Assembly (NCBI GenBank): GCA_037783415.1
Contig: JAZGTN010000230.1
Location: forward strand, 124,001 to 188,000
Direction of reading: 5' to 3'
Length of the DNA: 64,000 nt
Source of the DNA: Leptasterias polaris
Lineage: Eukaryota > Echinodermata > Asteroidea > Forcipulatida > Asteriidae
Positions 1 through 8,596 of this stretch are shown here, one piece after another (the first letter of the stretch is position 1; each line of letters begins with the position of its first letter). Position numbers and translations under genes: made by a program. The notes under the pieces are model-generated. The model was not told the origin of the DNA. It searched no databases and worked only from the letters and a program-made list of their open reading frames with translations.

Positions 1-55
1 TTAACTTCGGTGATCAGACGAGAACCGGTGTTTTCAGCGTAGTATGGCAGTAGAC
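1..55 (-). rRNA. 5S rRNA gene, partial (5' part)
   Basis: Partial 5S copy cut by the window start. The 5' end (GTCTACTGCC on the minus strand) is at 55. Confidence 0.9.
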
Positions 56-133
56 ACGTTGCTAACTTTAATTTAGGGGCTTCAGTTTAGATTGTTTCTA
101 ACCTCCGTATGTTGAGGAAAAATACAAAAGGAT

Positions 134-251
134 GTCTACAGCACCCGGTATTCCCTGGAGGTCTCCCGTCCAAGTTCTGACCGGGCCCGACGATGCTTAA
201 CTTCGGTGATCAGACGAGAACCGGTATTTTCAGCGTAGTATGGCAGTAGAC
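134..251 (-). rRNA. 5S rRNA gene
   Basis: Complete 118-bp 5S copy with paired ends GTCTAC and GTAGAC. The 5' flank toward higher coordinates carries a TATATTAAAG-like box. The 3' flank carries T-runs. Confidence 0.92.
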
Positions 252-330
252 ACGTTGCTGTCTTTAATATAGGGGCTTCAGTTTCCAGTTTAGATCTAAC
301 CTCCGTATGTCGAGGAAAAATACAAAAGAT

Positions 331-448
331 GTCTACAGCACCCGGTATTCCCAGGAGGTCTCCCGTCCAAGTACTGACCGGGCCCGACGATGCTTAACTT
401 CGGTGATCAGACGAGAACCGGTGTTTTCAGCGAAGTATGGCAGTAGAC
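331..448 (-). rRNA. 5S rRNA gene
   Basis: Complete 118-bp copy of the 'gcgaag' subtype near its 5' end. This subtype is regularly followed (to the right) by the class C spacer ending in ACAAAATAT. Confidence 0.92.
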
Positions 449-529
449 ACGTTGCTGACTTTAATTTAAGGGCTTCAGTTTCCAGTTTAGATATCTAACT
501 TCCGTATTTTGAGGAAAAATACAAAATAT

Positions 530-647
530 GTCTACAACACCCGGTATTCCCAGGAGGTCTCCCGTCCAAGTACTGACCGGGCACGACGATGCTTAACTTC
601 GGTGATCAGACGAGAACCGGTGTTTTCAGCGTAGTATGGCAGTAGAC
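530..647 (-). rRNA. 5S rRNA gene
   Basis: Complete 118-bp copy whose 3' end abuts an ATAT. It has GTCTACAACACCC on the plus strand instead of the usual GTCTACAGCACCC. This is the same gene and spacer subtype that hosts both DNA transposons in this window. Confidence 0.92.
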
Positions 648-725
648 ACGTTGCTAACTTTAATTTAGGGGCTTCAGTTTAGATTGTTTCTAACCTCCGT
701 ATGTTGAGGAAAAATACAAAAGGAT

Positions 726-843
726 GTCTACAGCACCCGGTATTCCCTGGAGGTCTCCCGTCCAAGTTCTGACCGGGCCCGACGATGCTTAACTTCGGTG
801 ATCAGACGAGAACCGGTATTTTCAGCGTAGTATGGCAGTAGAC
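726..843 (-). rRNA. 5S rRNA gene
   Basis: Complete 118-bp copy of the variant with TTCCCTGG and AAGTTCTGACC on the plus strand. Confidence 0.92.
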
Positions 844-922
844 ACGTTGCTGTCTTTAATATAGGGGCTTCAGTTTCCAGTTTAGATCTAACCTCCGTAT
901 GTCGAGGAAAAATACAAAAGAT

Positions 923-1040
923 GTCTACAGCACCCGGTATTCCCAGGAGGTCTCCCGTCCAAGTACTGACCGGGCCCGACGATGCTTAACTTCGGTGATC
1001 AGACGAGAACCGGTGTTTTCAGCGTAGTATGGCAGTAAAC
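923..1040 (-). rRNA. 5S rRNA gene
   Basis: Complete 118-bp copy. Its 5' end is GTTTAC rather than GTCTAC, which weakens one helix I pair. Confidence 0.9.
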
Positions 1041-1119
1041 ACTTTGCTGACTTTAATATAGGGGCTTCAGTTTCCAGTTTAGATCTAACCTCCGTATGTC
1101 GAGGAAAAATACAAAAGAT

Positions 1120-1237
1120 GTCTACAGCACCCGGTATTCCCAGGAGGTCTCCCGTCCAAGTACTGACCAGGCCCGACCATGCTTAACTTCAGTGATCAGA
1201 CGAGAACCGGTGTTTTCAGCGTAGTATGGCAGTATAC
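1120..1237 (-). rRNA. 5S rRNA gene
   Basis: Complete 118-bp copy with 5' end GTATAC. It carries the linked 'accaggcccgaccatgc' variant inside the internal control region. Confidence 0.9.
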
Positions 1238-1314
1238 ACGTTGCTAACTTTAATTTAGGGGCTTCAGTTTAGATTGTTTCTAACCTCCGTATGTTGAGGA
1301 AAAATACAAAATAT

Positions 1315-1432
1315 GTCTACAGCACCCGGTATTCCCAGGATGTCTCCCGTCCAAGTACTGACCGGGCCCGACGATGCTTAACTTCGGTGATCAGACGAGA
1401 ACCGGTGTTTTCAGCGTAGTATGGCAGTAGAC
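1315..1432 (-). rRNA. 5S rRNA gene
   Basis: Complete 118-bp copy of the variant with CCCAGGATGTCTCC on the plus strand. Confidence 0.92.
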
Positions 1433-1511
1433 ACTTTGCTGACTTTAATATAGGGGCTTCAGTTTCCAGTTTAGATCTAACCTCCGTATGTCGAGGAAAA
1501 ATACAAAAGAT

Positions 1512-1629
1512 GTCTACAGCACCCGCTATTCCCAGGAGGTCTCCCGTCCAAGTACTGAACGGGCCCGACGATGCTTAACTTCGGTGATCAGACGAGAACC
1601 GGTGTTTTCAGCGTAGTATGGCAGTAGAC
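1512..1629 (-). rRNA. 5S rRNA gene directly downstream of the LTR element
   Basis: Complete 118-bp copy whose 5' end (1629) is only 10 bp from the edge of the LTR retrotransposon at 1640. The insertion removed its normal upstream spacer, including the AT-rich box, and replaced it with LTR sequence. Confidence 0.92.
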
Positions 1630-1635
1630 ACGTTG

Positions 1636-1639
1636 CTAA
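1636..1639. repeat. Target site duplication CTAA (left)
   Basis: The normal unit reads GTTGCTAACTTTAATTT. Here GTTGCTAA is followed by the LTR terminus TGTGACC, and CTAACTTTAATTT resumes after the far LTR at 10739. The CTAA is therefore duplicated. Confidence 0.9.
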
Positions 1640-1717
1640 TGTGACCGGGGTTAAATATTACTATTTGCAGAAACGACTATTCTTTCCTCAGAAGATTTAT
1701 TTTCTTTTATCACATAT

Positions 1718-1778
1718 CTGTCGGAGAAATAACAGAATTCAAAAGACGTGTCTTCCTCCCGACATCATAGAGTAGAAT
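1718..1778. repeat. 61-bp direct repeat within 3' LTR, copy 1
   Basis: Starts CTGTCGGAGAAATAACAG and ends CATAGAGTAGAAT. It recurs at 2428-2488 without a difference that I can see. GTCGGAGAA near one end and TTCCTCCCGAC further on can pair as a hairpin. Confidence 0.85.
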
Positions 1779-2427
1779 CTCAATAATTGAGTAATTAATA
1801 ATATTGTAATAAATTAAACGTTAAAATATACAGTATCTATGTCTACGAGTTATTCCGAAAGTAAGGCATAACTAACAATATTCATAAAAGACTACGGGGC
1901 GGGTTTCTCTCGGCCCCGGGGATTACACATTTCAGAGCAAGACACATCGCTAGAAAAGGTATTATATTACCAAAACGAATAATTATCAACTATGGCCATC
2001 AATAACAATTGTAGTTGGATGGCAACATCAACTGTACAACTAAAATAAAATAACTTGTCTCTTGGCAGGTTCCCGCCAAAACCTTTATGGCGTCCGCCAT
2101 CTTGGAAACACATATCTATTAAATGAAAAATCTTGCAAACTTGTACAAAATATATTACAAGAAGTATTACTAAAGAGCTCGACTTTCTCTTTCTAATAAT
2201 CCAAACTAATAGGAAATAAATAAAGAGAATGTTGATTAAACTGAGTCCCGAGTTAGGGCGGAACTCTCGATTGACGAATCTCAATTCGGAATCTTGACAA
2301 AACAACATTAAAAAGTGGCTATAAATCTAATTAAAGGTATAAAACAAATATAAATGCAAGGGATTGTTTAAGTAACTGCTATTTATGATAAAAGATAAAA
2401 TGTTAAATAAATTAGAAAAGATCATAC

Positions 2428-2488
2428 CTGTCGGAGAAATAACAGAATTCAAAAGACGTGTCTTCCTCCCGACATCATAGAGTAGAAT
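2428..2488. repeat. 61-bp direct repeat within 3' LTR, copy 2
   Basis: Second copy of the hairpin-forming 61-bp repeat. The same pair occurs in the other LTR at 9836-9896 and 10546-10606. Confidence 0.85.
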
Positions 2489-2620
2489 GACCCAATTTGA
2501 TCAATTTGAAAATCAAGCCACCGCTAGGGGGCGCTCGATCCGGGGTTTGAGATGTTTGAATAAATGAATATATTAAGTCACTGGTGAAACATAACAATTA
2601 CGTTTTTCCTGCCCGTCACA

Positions 2621-2634
2621 TCATTCCCCTTTCT
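2621..2634 (-). promoter_or_regulatory. Polypurine tract of the LTR retrotransposon
   Basis: On the minus strand AGAAAGGGGAATGA lies directly before the 3' LTR terminus TGTGACGGGC. This is the expected plus-strand primer position. Confidence 0.75.
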
Positions 2635-2966
2635 AAAAAATGTCGTCCTCGACATGCATCTTGCTATTACTAAAGGCAGCAAAATCAGTGCAGGAAAAAA
2701 ATAAATATATATTTCAAATGGATGTCTTGGTCTGGTATACACGACAATCCAATATTTATACAAAAGAAAGATTGATATCATATTTACATAAAGTTTAGGT
2801 TTTATAAAAACAAAAACCACACGATAAATGTTATGCTGTTGGGCATTAAACACCGACGCTGTAAATGTAAACATCAAATCTCAATGTTTGGTTAATTTAA
2901 ACCTGATAACAAAATAATAATAATGCACAGCAATTTGATGAGAAGGGAAAAGAAACAACAACATGA
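2635..2966 (-). other. Non-coding 3' region between pol stop and polypurine tract
   Basis: About 330 bp of AT-rich sequence after the pol stop. A short open frame overlaps the LTR edge but has no recognisable domain, and there is no room for an envelope gene. Confidence 0.6.
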
Positions 2967-5900
2967 TTAAGATCTCAGACCAATCCGTTTTCTAGCTTTA
3001 GCCATCCTTGGGCTTTTCCACCGTTCCCACAACTGTCTCCCTTTCTCTAACTGTGCAGAGTAGGTGTCTGATGAAGAGGTTGGTTGTTCACTTTTGTTGA
3101 TGATGTGAGATTTTTGATGGAGATTGCAAGTTGCCTTGCTTTTGGGCTCTTTGGTGGTTTTAGTTGATTTGCTTCTTTCAGTTTCTTCATCAGTTTCTTG
3201 GTCCATTGGGAGGAACATGCACGGTGTGAGGAGATTTCGATGAATGGTTCGTTCTTTGCCGTCAGAGAGAGATATTACTTTATACACTGGTGTGTTATCA
3301 TATTTGGTGATAATGGTGTAGGGACTTGATTCCCATCTGTCTGCTAGTTTGTGAGTGCCCTCGAAATGTTTCACCTGTACAAGTACTCTGTCTCCTGGTT
3401 GAAGGGGTGACGCTTTTGTTTTCTTGTCGTACAGATGCTTTTGTTTCATTTTGGCCCGTTTCGATGACTTGTTTGCCACGTCATAGGAGAATATCAGTCG
3501 TTCTTTCAGTTTCTCGACGTAGTCGTCATAGTCTGGTTGATCGTCTTTATGGCTTGCATCTAACCCAAACATCAGATCGATAGGCAGATTCGGATGGCGT
3601 CCAAACATTAGGTAGAATGGTGCATAGCCTGTTGTGTCATGACGGGTGGCATTATATGCATGTGTCATCACACCTACATAATTCTTCCAATCTTTCTTCT
3701 GATTGTCTTCCAGTGTTCCCAACATGTTCAAGAGAGTGTGGTTAAACCGTTCGGTTTGGCCGTTACCTTGGGGATGGTATGGGGTTGTCCTGCTTCTCTT
3801 TATCCCGGAGACTTTGCAGAGTTCCTGTATGAGCTGGCTCTCGAAGTTGCGTCCTTGGTCTGAATGTATACGTGTTGGGAAACCATAATGTTGAATGAAT
3901 TTCTCCCAGATGACCTTAGCTACCGTTTCTGCCTTCTGGTCATGTGTGGGAAAAGCTTGAGCGTATTTTGTGAAATGGTCAGTTATTACGAGAACATTTT
4001 CAAAACCGCCTTTGCTGCGTTCTAGTTTAAGGTAGTCTATGCAGACGAGCTCTAGAGGTTCAGTTGTAGAGATGGAGACTAGTGGTGCTCTTACTTTTGA
4101 TGGAGAGGTTTTTCTAAGGCAGCAACGCTTGCACCTGACACACCATTCTTTTACATCTTGTGCCATTCGGGGCCAGAAGAATCGGCTGCGAATCATGTCG
4201 AGTGTCCTGTCATATCCCATGTGGCCGATATCATCATGGAGACCCGACATTGCTGTTGTCCTGTAACATTTGGGTAATACAAGCTGGTAAGAGACCGTCC
4301 CGTCAGATGCTTCGCGACTTCTGTATAGTATGTCGTTTCTAAACACCAGTTTTTTCCATTGTCTGATGTAGATTAGGCATTCGGGGGTCTCTCTACTTCG
4401 CTGTGCAAAGTCTGGTCTGTACTTCTGTTCTAGAAACCATATCACCCTTGATATATCTTTGTCATCTCGCTGAGAGAGAGCAACTTGCTTGGTCGATAAT
4501 CTGGGGAGTTCATCTTCATCACCAGCGTGTAGTTTTGTAGGATGGAGAAGCTTGGCTTGGCGTCTGGTGGTTACATGGCACTTTGCTGCTGTTTGTTCCA
4601 AGAAATAGTGACCAGTGGTCGAATAACCACTGCAGATGGCCTGAACAGCATCGGGAGTGATCTGGAGAGGATCTGTATTGAATGAGATTGGCATTGAGCT
4701 CTCAAGAGGTTGTGAATTGAAGGAGACTGTTGGGTTATCTGAGTGAGGGTGTTGCTTTCTGGACAAAGCATCTGCTGCTGCATTATTTTTTCCGGGTTTG
4801 TACTTTACAGAGAATGTGTATTGTGAGAGAGCAGCAATCCATCGTTGACCTGTTGCGTCGAGTTTGGCAGTTGTTGTGACATACAGCAATGGGTTGTTGT
4901 CAGTGTATACGGTGAAGGTGCTTCCAAGGAGATAATCTCTGAATTTGTCGGTCACTGCCCATTTCAGTGCAAGAAATTCTAGTTTGTGGGCAGGGTACCT
5001 TGACTCGGCTTGGTTCAACCCTCTGCTTGCGTATGCAATGACTCGTTCTTTACCATCTTCTTGGATTTGACTGAGAATGGCTCCAAGACCTACGCCAGAG
5101 GCGTCTGTTTGAAGGAGAAATGGTTTCTTGTAGTCGGCATATCCAAGAACGGGGGCCGATGTCATGAGTTGTTTTAGTAGGTTGAATGATGCCTGTGTCT
5201 CACTTGTCCAGATAAATGGGTGTGGGTTGTTAGAAGGCCTTCGTTTGCCCTTCTTTTGTTTCCGTTCGCCGGCTGTCAATTTGTAGAGGGGTGCCGCTAT
5301 TTTTGCATACCCTTTGACGTAGCGTCTGTAGTAGCCAGTGAAACCTAAAAAACTTTGCAGCTCTTTGCGGCTTTTAGGTTCCTGCCAATCTCTGACTTGC
5401 GAGATTTTGTCGGGGTCAGTGGCGACTCCTGTTGCAGAGACGATGTGCCCCAGGTACTTTACTTCCCTCCTCAGCAGATGGCACTTCTGAGGCTTTAGCT
5501 TCAAGCCATGATCACGAAGACATGTAAACACCTTGTCTAAACGCTCGATATGTTCATCGAATGAAGAAGAAAATACTATGATGTCGTCGAGATATAGTAG
5601 ACAAGTAGAGTAGTTGAGCTCGTTGAGACACATTGTCATGAGGCGTTGAAAGGTTGCGGGTGCGTTTTGTAGGCCGAAAGGCATCCTGTTGCACTCATAC
5701 AGGCCCATGGGGGTAGTAAATGCTGTTTTAGCTTTGTCGCTCTCATCCATTTCAACCTGCCAATAACCAGAAGTTAGATCTAGAGTGGTGAACAGTGAGG
5801 CATTTCCAAGAGCATCAAGAGCTTCCTCAATACGTGGAAGTGGGTAGGAATCGCGGGTGGTTTTTTTGTTTAGTTGTCTGTAGTCGATACAAATTCTCAA

Positions 5901-7220
5901 CGATCCATCCTTCTTGTGTACGATGACCAAAGGTGAAGCGTAAGGACTGCAGCTTTTTCTTATTACCTCAGCGTCTTCCATGCCTTTCAGTTGTTCTTTC
6001 ACTGCTTGGTAATGGTTTGGTGGAATGCGGCGGTAAGGAAGTCTGATGGGTTTGTCATCGACGAGAGGGATGCAGTGTTTTACTGTAGATGTACGACCGA
6101 AATCTAATGAGTCTTTAGAAAAGATGTCGCTGTTTTTCTGAAGGAGACATGATAGTTTCTGTCGTTGACTTTCATTCTCTATAGTGGAGTTGGATAGATC
6201 TAGTGATTGGATTGTCTTCTCTAAATCATCTGTTGTAGTGGTAGTGTGAACTGTGGCAGGTGATTTCTGGCTGGGGGTTGAATGAGATTCTCGTATGAAA
6301 GGTTTATCTTTGGGAGTTGGATGGAGAGTAGTTTGCGGTTCATCCACCCGAAGGACGTATGATACCTGAGCAAGATTAGAATTCCTTTTAATCGTTACTG
6401 GTTTTGTCGTAATGTTGCACACTCGCACTGGTACGTGTCGATCCGGTCCTATATCAGTTACTATGCTACCAATCCTTAAACACGATGCCTGGTTGTTCTC
6501 AATACCTTCTACGACGGCAGTGTATGTGCCACCTGATGGGTTTGAAGGAGCTAGGCACATGATGTCAATCTCTTCACCAGCAGGAATGCATCGCGAGTTT
6601 CTATCGGTGTATCTGGCATATCCCATCTTTCCATTCTTATCTGTGTGGCTTGAGATGGTTGTGTTGACGTAGGCTGTGTGCCAAGCTGTGCTTTTCTCGC
6701 CCACGAGATCCATGAAAGATCTCCCTCGTGTTTGCTGTTGATCTTTCTTCGACGCCCTGATTACGTTTGTTCCAATCAGAAGTGGGACCTGAGCTCGATA
6801 AGGATCAGTAGGGACGACAAATGCTGGTATGTCATTGTAGATAATTCCCATGGCTTCTAGAGTGATTTGAATAACACCAAGATATGGAACTGGTAATCCA
6901 TTGGCTCCTTTTATATTGACATCGGCTGGAGTCAGTTCAATGTCTCTGAGTTTTGGATGGGCATGCCATAAGTCTGAAGTGACAGATGTAATTTGGGAAC
7001 CGGAATCGATCAAAGCTCTGCATTTTGTACCCAGAATGTCGATTATCTCTTCGTTGTGAGGACCAATTAGCTTTTGATGTTCTGGGATGGAGTGGACGTG
7101 GTATGGAGATAATGAAGGAGAAGGGCGGTTTATTTGTTGGCCTCTGACGGTTTGCCCTGTGACCGTGGGCCTTGAGAGTTTAAAGGCACACTGCGGCATC
7201 CTCTTGCTATGTGACCTTCT
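2967..7220 (-). CDS. pol: Pol polyprotein (protease, RT, RNase H, integrase)
   Basis: About 1,410 residues when counted from the first Met of this frame (7199). The frame opens at 7220, overlaps the gag end by about 90 nt in the -1 frame, and is most likely expressed as a Gag-Pol fusion by frameshifting at 7178-7184. Domains by residue from that Met: aspartic protease with ALIDSGSQITS (about 62-72); reverse transcriptase with LLYLDDIIVFS (about 534-544); RNase H with LLQTDASGVG (about 695), an EFLALKWA segment and YTDNNPLLYV (about 765); integrase zinc finger H988, H993, C1020, C1023; integrase core D1055 (VCIDYLKL), D1114 (HSDQGRNFES), E1150 (GQTER). A GPY/F-like module (WESSPYTII) lies near 1290. 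All catalytic residues are present and there is no stop or frameshift, so the protein could be active. The RT-then-integrase order places it in Ty3/gypsy. The clade is not assigned. Confidence 0.95.
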   Translation of the reverse strand, partial: RRSHSKRMPQCAFKLSRPTVTGQTVRGQQINRPSPSLSPYHVHSIPEHQKLIGPHNEEIIDILGTKCRALIDSGSQITSVTSDLWHAHPKLRDIELTPADVNIKGANGLPVPYLGVIQITLEAMGIIYNDIPAFVVPTDPYRAQVPLLIGTNVIRASKKDQQQTRGRSFMDLVGEKSTAWHTAYVNTTISSHTDKNGKMGYARYTDRNSRCIPAGEEIDIMCLAPSNPSGGTYTAVVEGIENNQASCLRIGSIVTDIGPDRHVPVRVCNITTKPVTIKRNSNLAQVSYVLRVDEPQTTLHPTPKDKPFIRESHSTPSQKSPATVHTTTTTDDLEKTIQSLDLSNSTIENESQRQKLSCLLQKNSDIFSKDSLDFGRTSTVKHCIPLVDDKPIRLPYRRIPPNHYQAVKEQLKGMEDAEVIRKSCSPYASPLVIVHKKDGSLRICIDYRQLNKKTTRDSYPLPRIEEALDALGNASLFTTLDLTSGYWQVEMDESDKAKTAFTTPMGLYECNRMPFGLQNAPATFQRLMTMCLNELNYSTCLLYLDDIIVFSSSFDEHIERLDKVFTCLRDHGLKLKPQKCHLLRREVKYLGHIVSATGVATDPDKISQVRDWQEPKSRKELQSFLGFTGYYRRYVKGYAKIAAPLYKLTAGERKQKKGKRRPSNNPHPFIWTSETQASFNLLKQLMTSAPVLGYADYKKPFLLQTDASGVGLGAILSQIQEDGKERVIAYASRGLNQAESRYPAHKLEFLALKWAVTDKFRDYLLGSTFTVYTDNNPLLYVTTTAKLDATGQRWIAALSQYTFSVKYKPGKNNAAADALSRKQHPHSDNPTVSFNSQPLESSMPISFNTDPLQITPDAVQAICSGYSTTGHYFLEQTAAKCHVTTRRQAKLLHPTKLHAGDEDELPRLSTKQVALSQRDDKDISRVIWFLEQKYRPDFAQRSRETPECLIYIRQWKKLVFRNDILYRSREASDGTVSYQLVLPKCYRTTAMSGLHDDIGHMGYDRTLDMIRSRFFWPRMAQDVKEWCVRCKRCCLRKTSPSKVRAPLVSISTTEPLELVCIDYLKLERSKGGFENVLVITDHFTKYAQAFPTHDQKAETVAKVIWEKFIQHYGFPTRIHSDQGRNFESQLIQELCKVSGIKRSRTTPYHPQGNGQTERFNHTLLNMLGTLEDNQKKDWKNYVGVMTHAYNATRHDTTGYAPFYLMFGRHPNLPIDLMFGLDASHKDDQPDYDDYVEKLKERLIFSYDVANKSSKRAKMKQKHLYDKKTKASPLQPGDRVLVQVKHFEGTHKLADRWESSPYTIITKYDNTPVYKVISLSDGKERTIHRNLLTPCMFLPMDQETDEETERSKSTKTTKEPKSKATCNLHQKSHIINKSEQPTSSSDTYSAQLEKGRQLWERWKSPRMAKARKRIGLRS

Positions 7221-8596
7221 CTACCGCATTTGTAACAGATGTAGACTCCATTCTGGGTTGTTTGGTTGGGAATGTGCTGTGTTGTTCTTTGTCTTCTGGT
7301 GATGTTGTCAACCTCTTGGGCAAGGTGTTGCATCTGTATTATGACATCTTGCATAAGTTGGGGATCATACTCGGGTCTTTGACGGGATTCATCTTGTTGT
7401 TCACGAGGTGGATTCGATGCATTCTGCTCTGAGGAAGAGAGTGACTGACTTGATTGTAGTTTAGTTTTTGGTGGTTGAGGCGTCTGGGGTTTTGACAGTC
7501 TAGGATGAAGAGCAGCATCCATTCGATTCTCTCTTTCGATGAGTCGAAGCTCAGCTTGGAGGTCGCGGAAAGGCATATTACGAGGTTTCATGGGCGCCAG
7601 TCTCTGTGTTATTTTGTCATCCTTGACACCTCGCATGAATTGCTGTGTCAACATTCTGTTTCGGTTTGACAGGGAAATAGATCTGTTCATGCGCTCTTCA
7701 GTTGTTCTGAGGGTCGCTTCCAGTTCTACAGCATATATGCTCGGGGACTCGTTCTGGCGTCGCGTTCTCTCATAAAATTCTGCAAGAGGGTCTCCTCCGG
7801 AAAGTATGTCACTAAACTGTGCTTTAAGCTCAGAAAACGCACCATCAAGATTCTGGAGTTCTTTTGGTAGGTTGAGGACGAGTTTTCTCGCTGTACCTCC
7901 AAGGTAGCGGACAATTGTGGAGAACTGAAGATTTGTCGGTATTGCAGTGGTCTCGATCAGGTATTTCGTGTCTCGAACCCAGTCATCGATGGATGTGTTC
8001 TTTTCTTGGCCAGTAAAAATTGGGACATTTTTGACTTGATGGGATGGCATCAACTGAAGGTGCTGAGGTTGGTGTGATTGCGTGGCTGAAGGAGATATGT
8101 GCAGTTGAGATGGAAAGGATGCATGCCTTTTTGGGAGCTTAGTTCCTGTGAGTGGGCTCATGAAAGGTGTGGAGCTTTGTCTTGGTGGTGCTGTTCCCGT
8201 GTTGACAGCTCTGTGGTGTACAGAAGGAGACTCCATTTCATGGAACCGGTAGTGGGGTGGTTCTGTCAAAGGTTGTTGGAGAAGTGGATGTGTTGTACTC
8301 GATAACCTCGTGAAGGATGGAGAGCTTTTGGGCTTACGCAGAGTACTTCTGGCACGTTGTTGTGGCTGTTGTTCAGTTTCTTGTCCTTGTGCAGTCTCAA
8401 AATTCTGGTTAACTCGTCTCTGCAGTTGAACAAGTTCACTCAAGAATTCTTCAGGTAGCGATGTTGGGTGTCGGCGTGTATGTGAAGGAGAGAGTGAAGG
8501 TAGGTGGCGTTGTGGGGTTAGGTCTGGAGGGTGGTCACCTCGGAACGTTGTTAATGATGGCAACGGATAATCAGGATTGTTTCTAGAGGTTGCCAT
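7130..8596 (-). CDS. gag: Gag polyprotein with CCHC zinc knuckle
   Basis: 488 residues if translation starts at the ATG ending at 8596 (MATSRNN). The open frame runs upstream to 8707, but those extra codons lie across a likely splice acceptor or leader and are hydrophobic, so I prefer the internal Met. The N-terminal third is rich in Pro, Ser, Gln and Arg and probably disordered. The middle contains a capsid-like segment (VPIFTGQEKNTSIDDWV, then FSTIVRYLGGTARKLVLNLP). Near the C-terminus is one CX2CX4HX4C knuckle (CYKCGREGHIARGC) that would bind packaged RNA. The last codons contain the -1 frameshift site into pol. It forms the capsid of the cytoplasmic particle in which reverse transcription occurs. 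Confidence 0.92.
   Translation of the reverse strand: MATSRNNPDYPLPSLTTFRGDHPPDLTPQRHLPSLSPSHTRRHPTSLPEEFLSELVQLQRRVNQNFETAQGQETEQQPQQRARSTLRKPKSSPSFTRLSSTTHPLLQQPLTEPPHYRFHEMESPSVHHRAVNTGTAPPRQSSTPFMSPLTGTKLPKRHASFPSQLHISPSATQSHQPQHLQLMPSHQVKNVPIFTGQEKNTSIDDWVRDTKYLIETTAIPTNLQFSTIVRYLGGTARKLVLNLPKELQNLDGAFSELKAQFSDILSGGDPLAEFYERTRRQNESPSIYAVELEATLRTTEERMNRSISLSNRNRMLTQQFMRGVKDDKITQRLAPMKPRNMPFRDLQAELRLIERENRMDAALHPRLSKPQTPQPPKTKLQSSQSLSSSEQNASNPPREQQDESRQRPEYDPQLMQDVIIQMQHLAQEVDNITRRQRTTQHIPNQTTQNGVYICYKCGREGHIARGCRSVPLNSQGPRSQGKPSEANK
7139..7171 (-). promoter_or_regulatory. Predicted frameshift-stimulating stem-loop
   Basis: It begins 6 nt after the slippery site. GGCC (7168-7171) can pair with GGCC (7139-7142), and ACGGT (7162-7166) with ACCGT (7147-7151), around a 10-nt loop. 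Position and spacing fit a -1 stimulator. A pseudoknot was not assessed. Confidence 0.6.
7178..7184 (-). promoter_or_regulatory. -1 ribosomal frameshift slippery site UUUAAAC
   Basis: In the gag frame the codons read CCU UUA AAC, so the heptamer U UUA AAC sits in the exact X XXY YYZ phase for -1 slippage. The pol frame then continues UUU AAA CUC. It lies inside the gag/pol overlap. Confidence 0.88.

Larger units (their letters stand above)
1..1639 (-). rRNA. Tandem 5S rRNA gene array, segment 1 (about 8.3 units)
   Basis: Repeat units of 196-199 bp, each holding one 118-bp 5S gene on the minus strand and a spacer of about 78-81 bp. Read on the minus strand, the gene starts GTCTAC and ends GTAGAC, which pair as helix I. 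It contains the typical 5S stretches GTTAAGCATCGTCGGGCCCG and GGGAGACCTCCTGGGAATAC. Downstream of each gene on the minus strand lie T-runs (for example CTTTTTGTATTTTT) that fit Pol III terminators. About 18-27 bp upstream is an AT-rich TATATTAAAG or AAATTAAAG box. The first 55 bp are the 5' part of a gene cut by the window edge. The segment ends at the CTAA duplicated by the LTR retrotransposon. Confidence 0.95.
1640..2620 (-). repeat. 3' LTR (981 bp)
   Basis: Bounded by TGTGACC on the plus strand at 1640 and CGTCACA ending at 2620. A possible polyadenylation signal (AATAAA on the minus strand, 1696-1701) lies near the element-sense end. It matches the LTR at 9758-10738 along its whole length. 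Confidence 0.95.

Noticed and set aside
307..498. Short open frames within the 5S arrays, such as this one and the 76-codon frame seen three times
   Set aside because: They run across 5S genes and spacers, recur only because the units repeat, and show no domain.
1967..2308. 113-codon hydrophobic open frame on the minus strand in both LTRs
   Set aside because: It is present twice only because LTRs are duplicated. No homology recognised and LTRs are normally non-coding; a small membrane protein cannot be fully excluded.
2578..2877. Possible env-like open frame after pol
   Set aside because: 99 codons overlapping the LTR edge, with no signal peptide, cleavage site or fusion features.
3326..7302. 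Plus-strand open frames opposite pol
   Set aside because: Shadows of the minus-strand pol and gag frames, with no domain.
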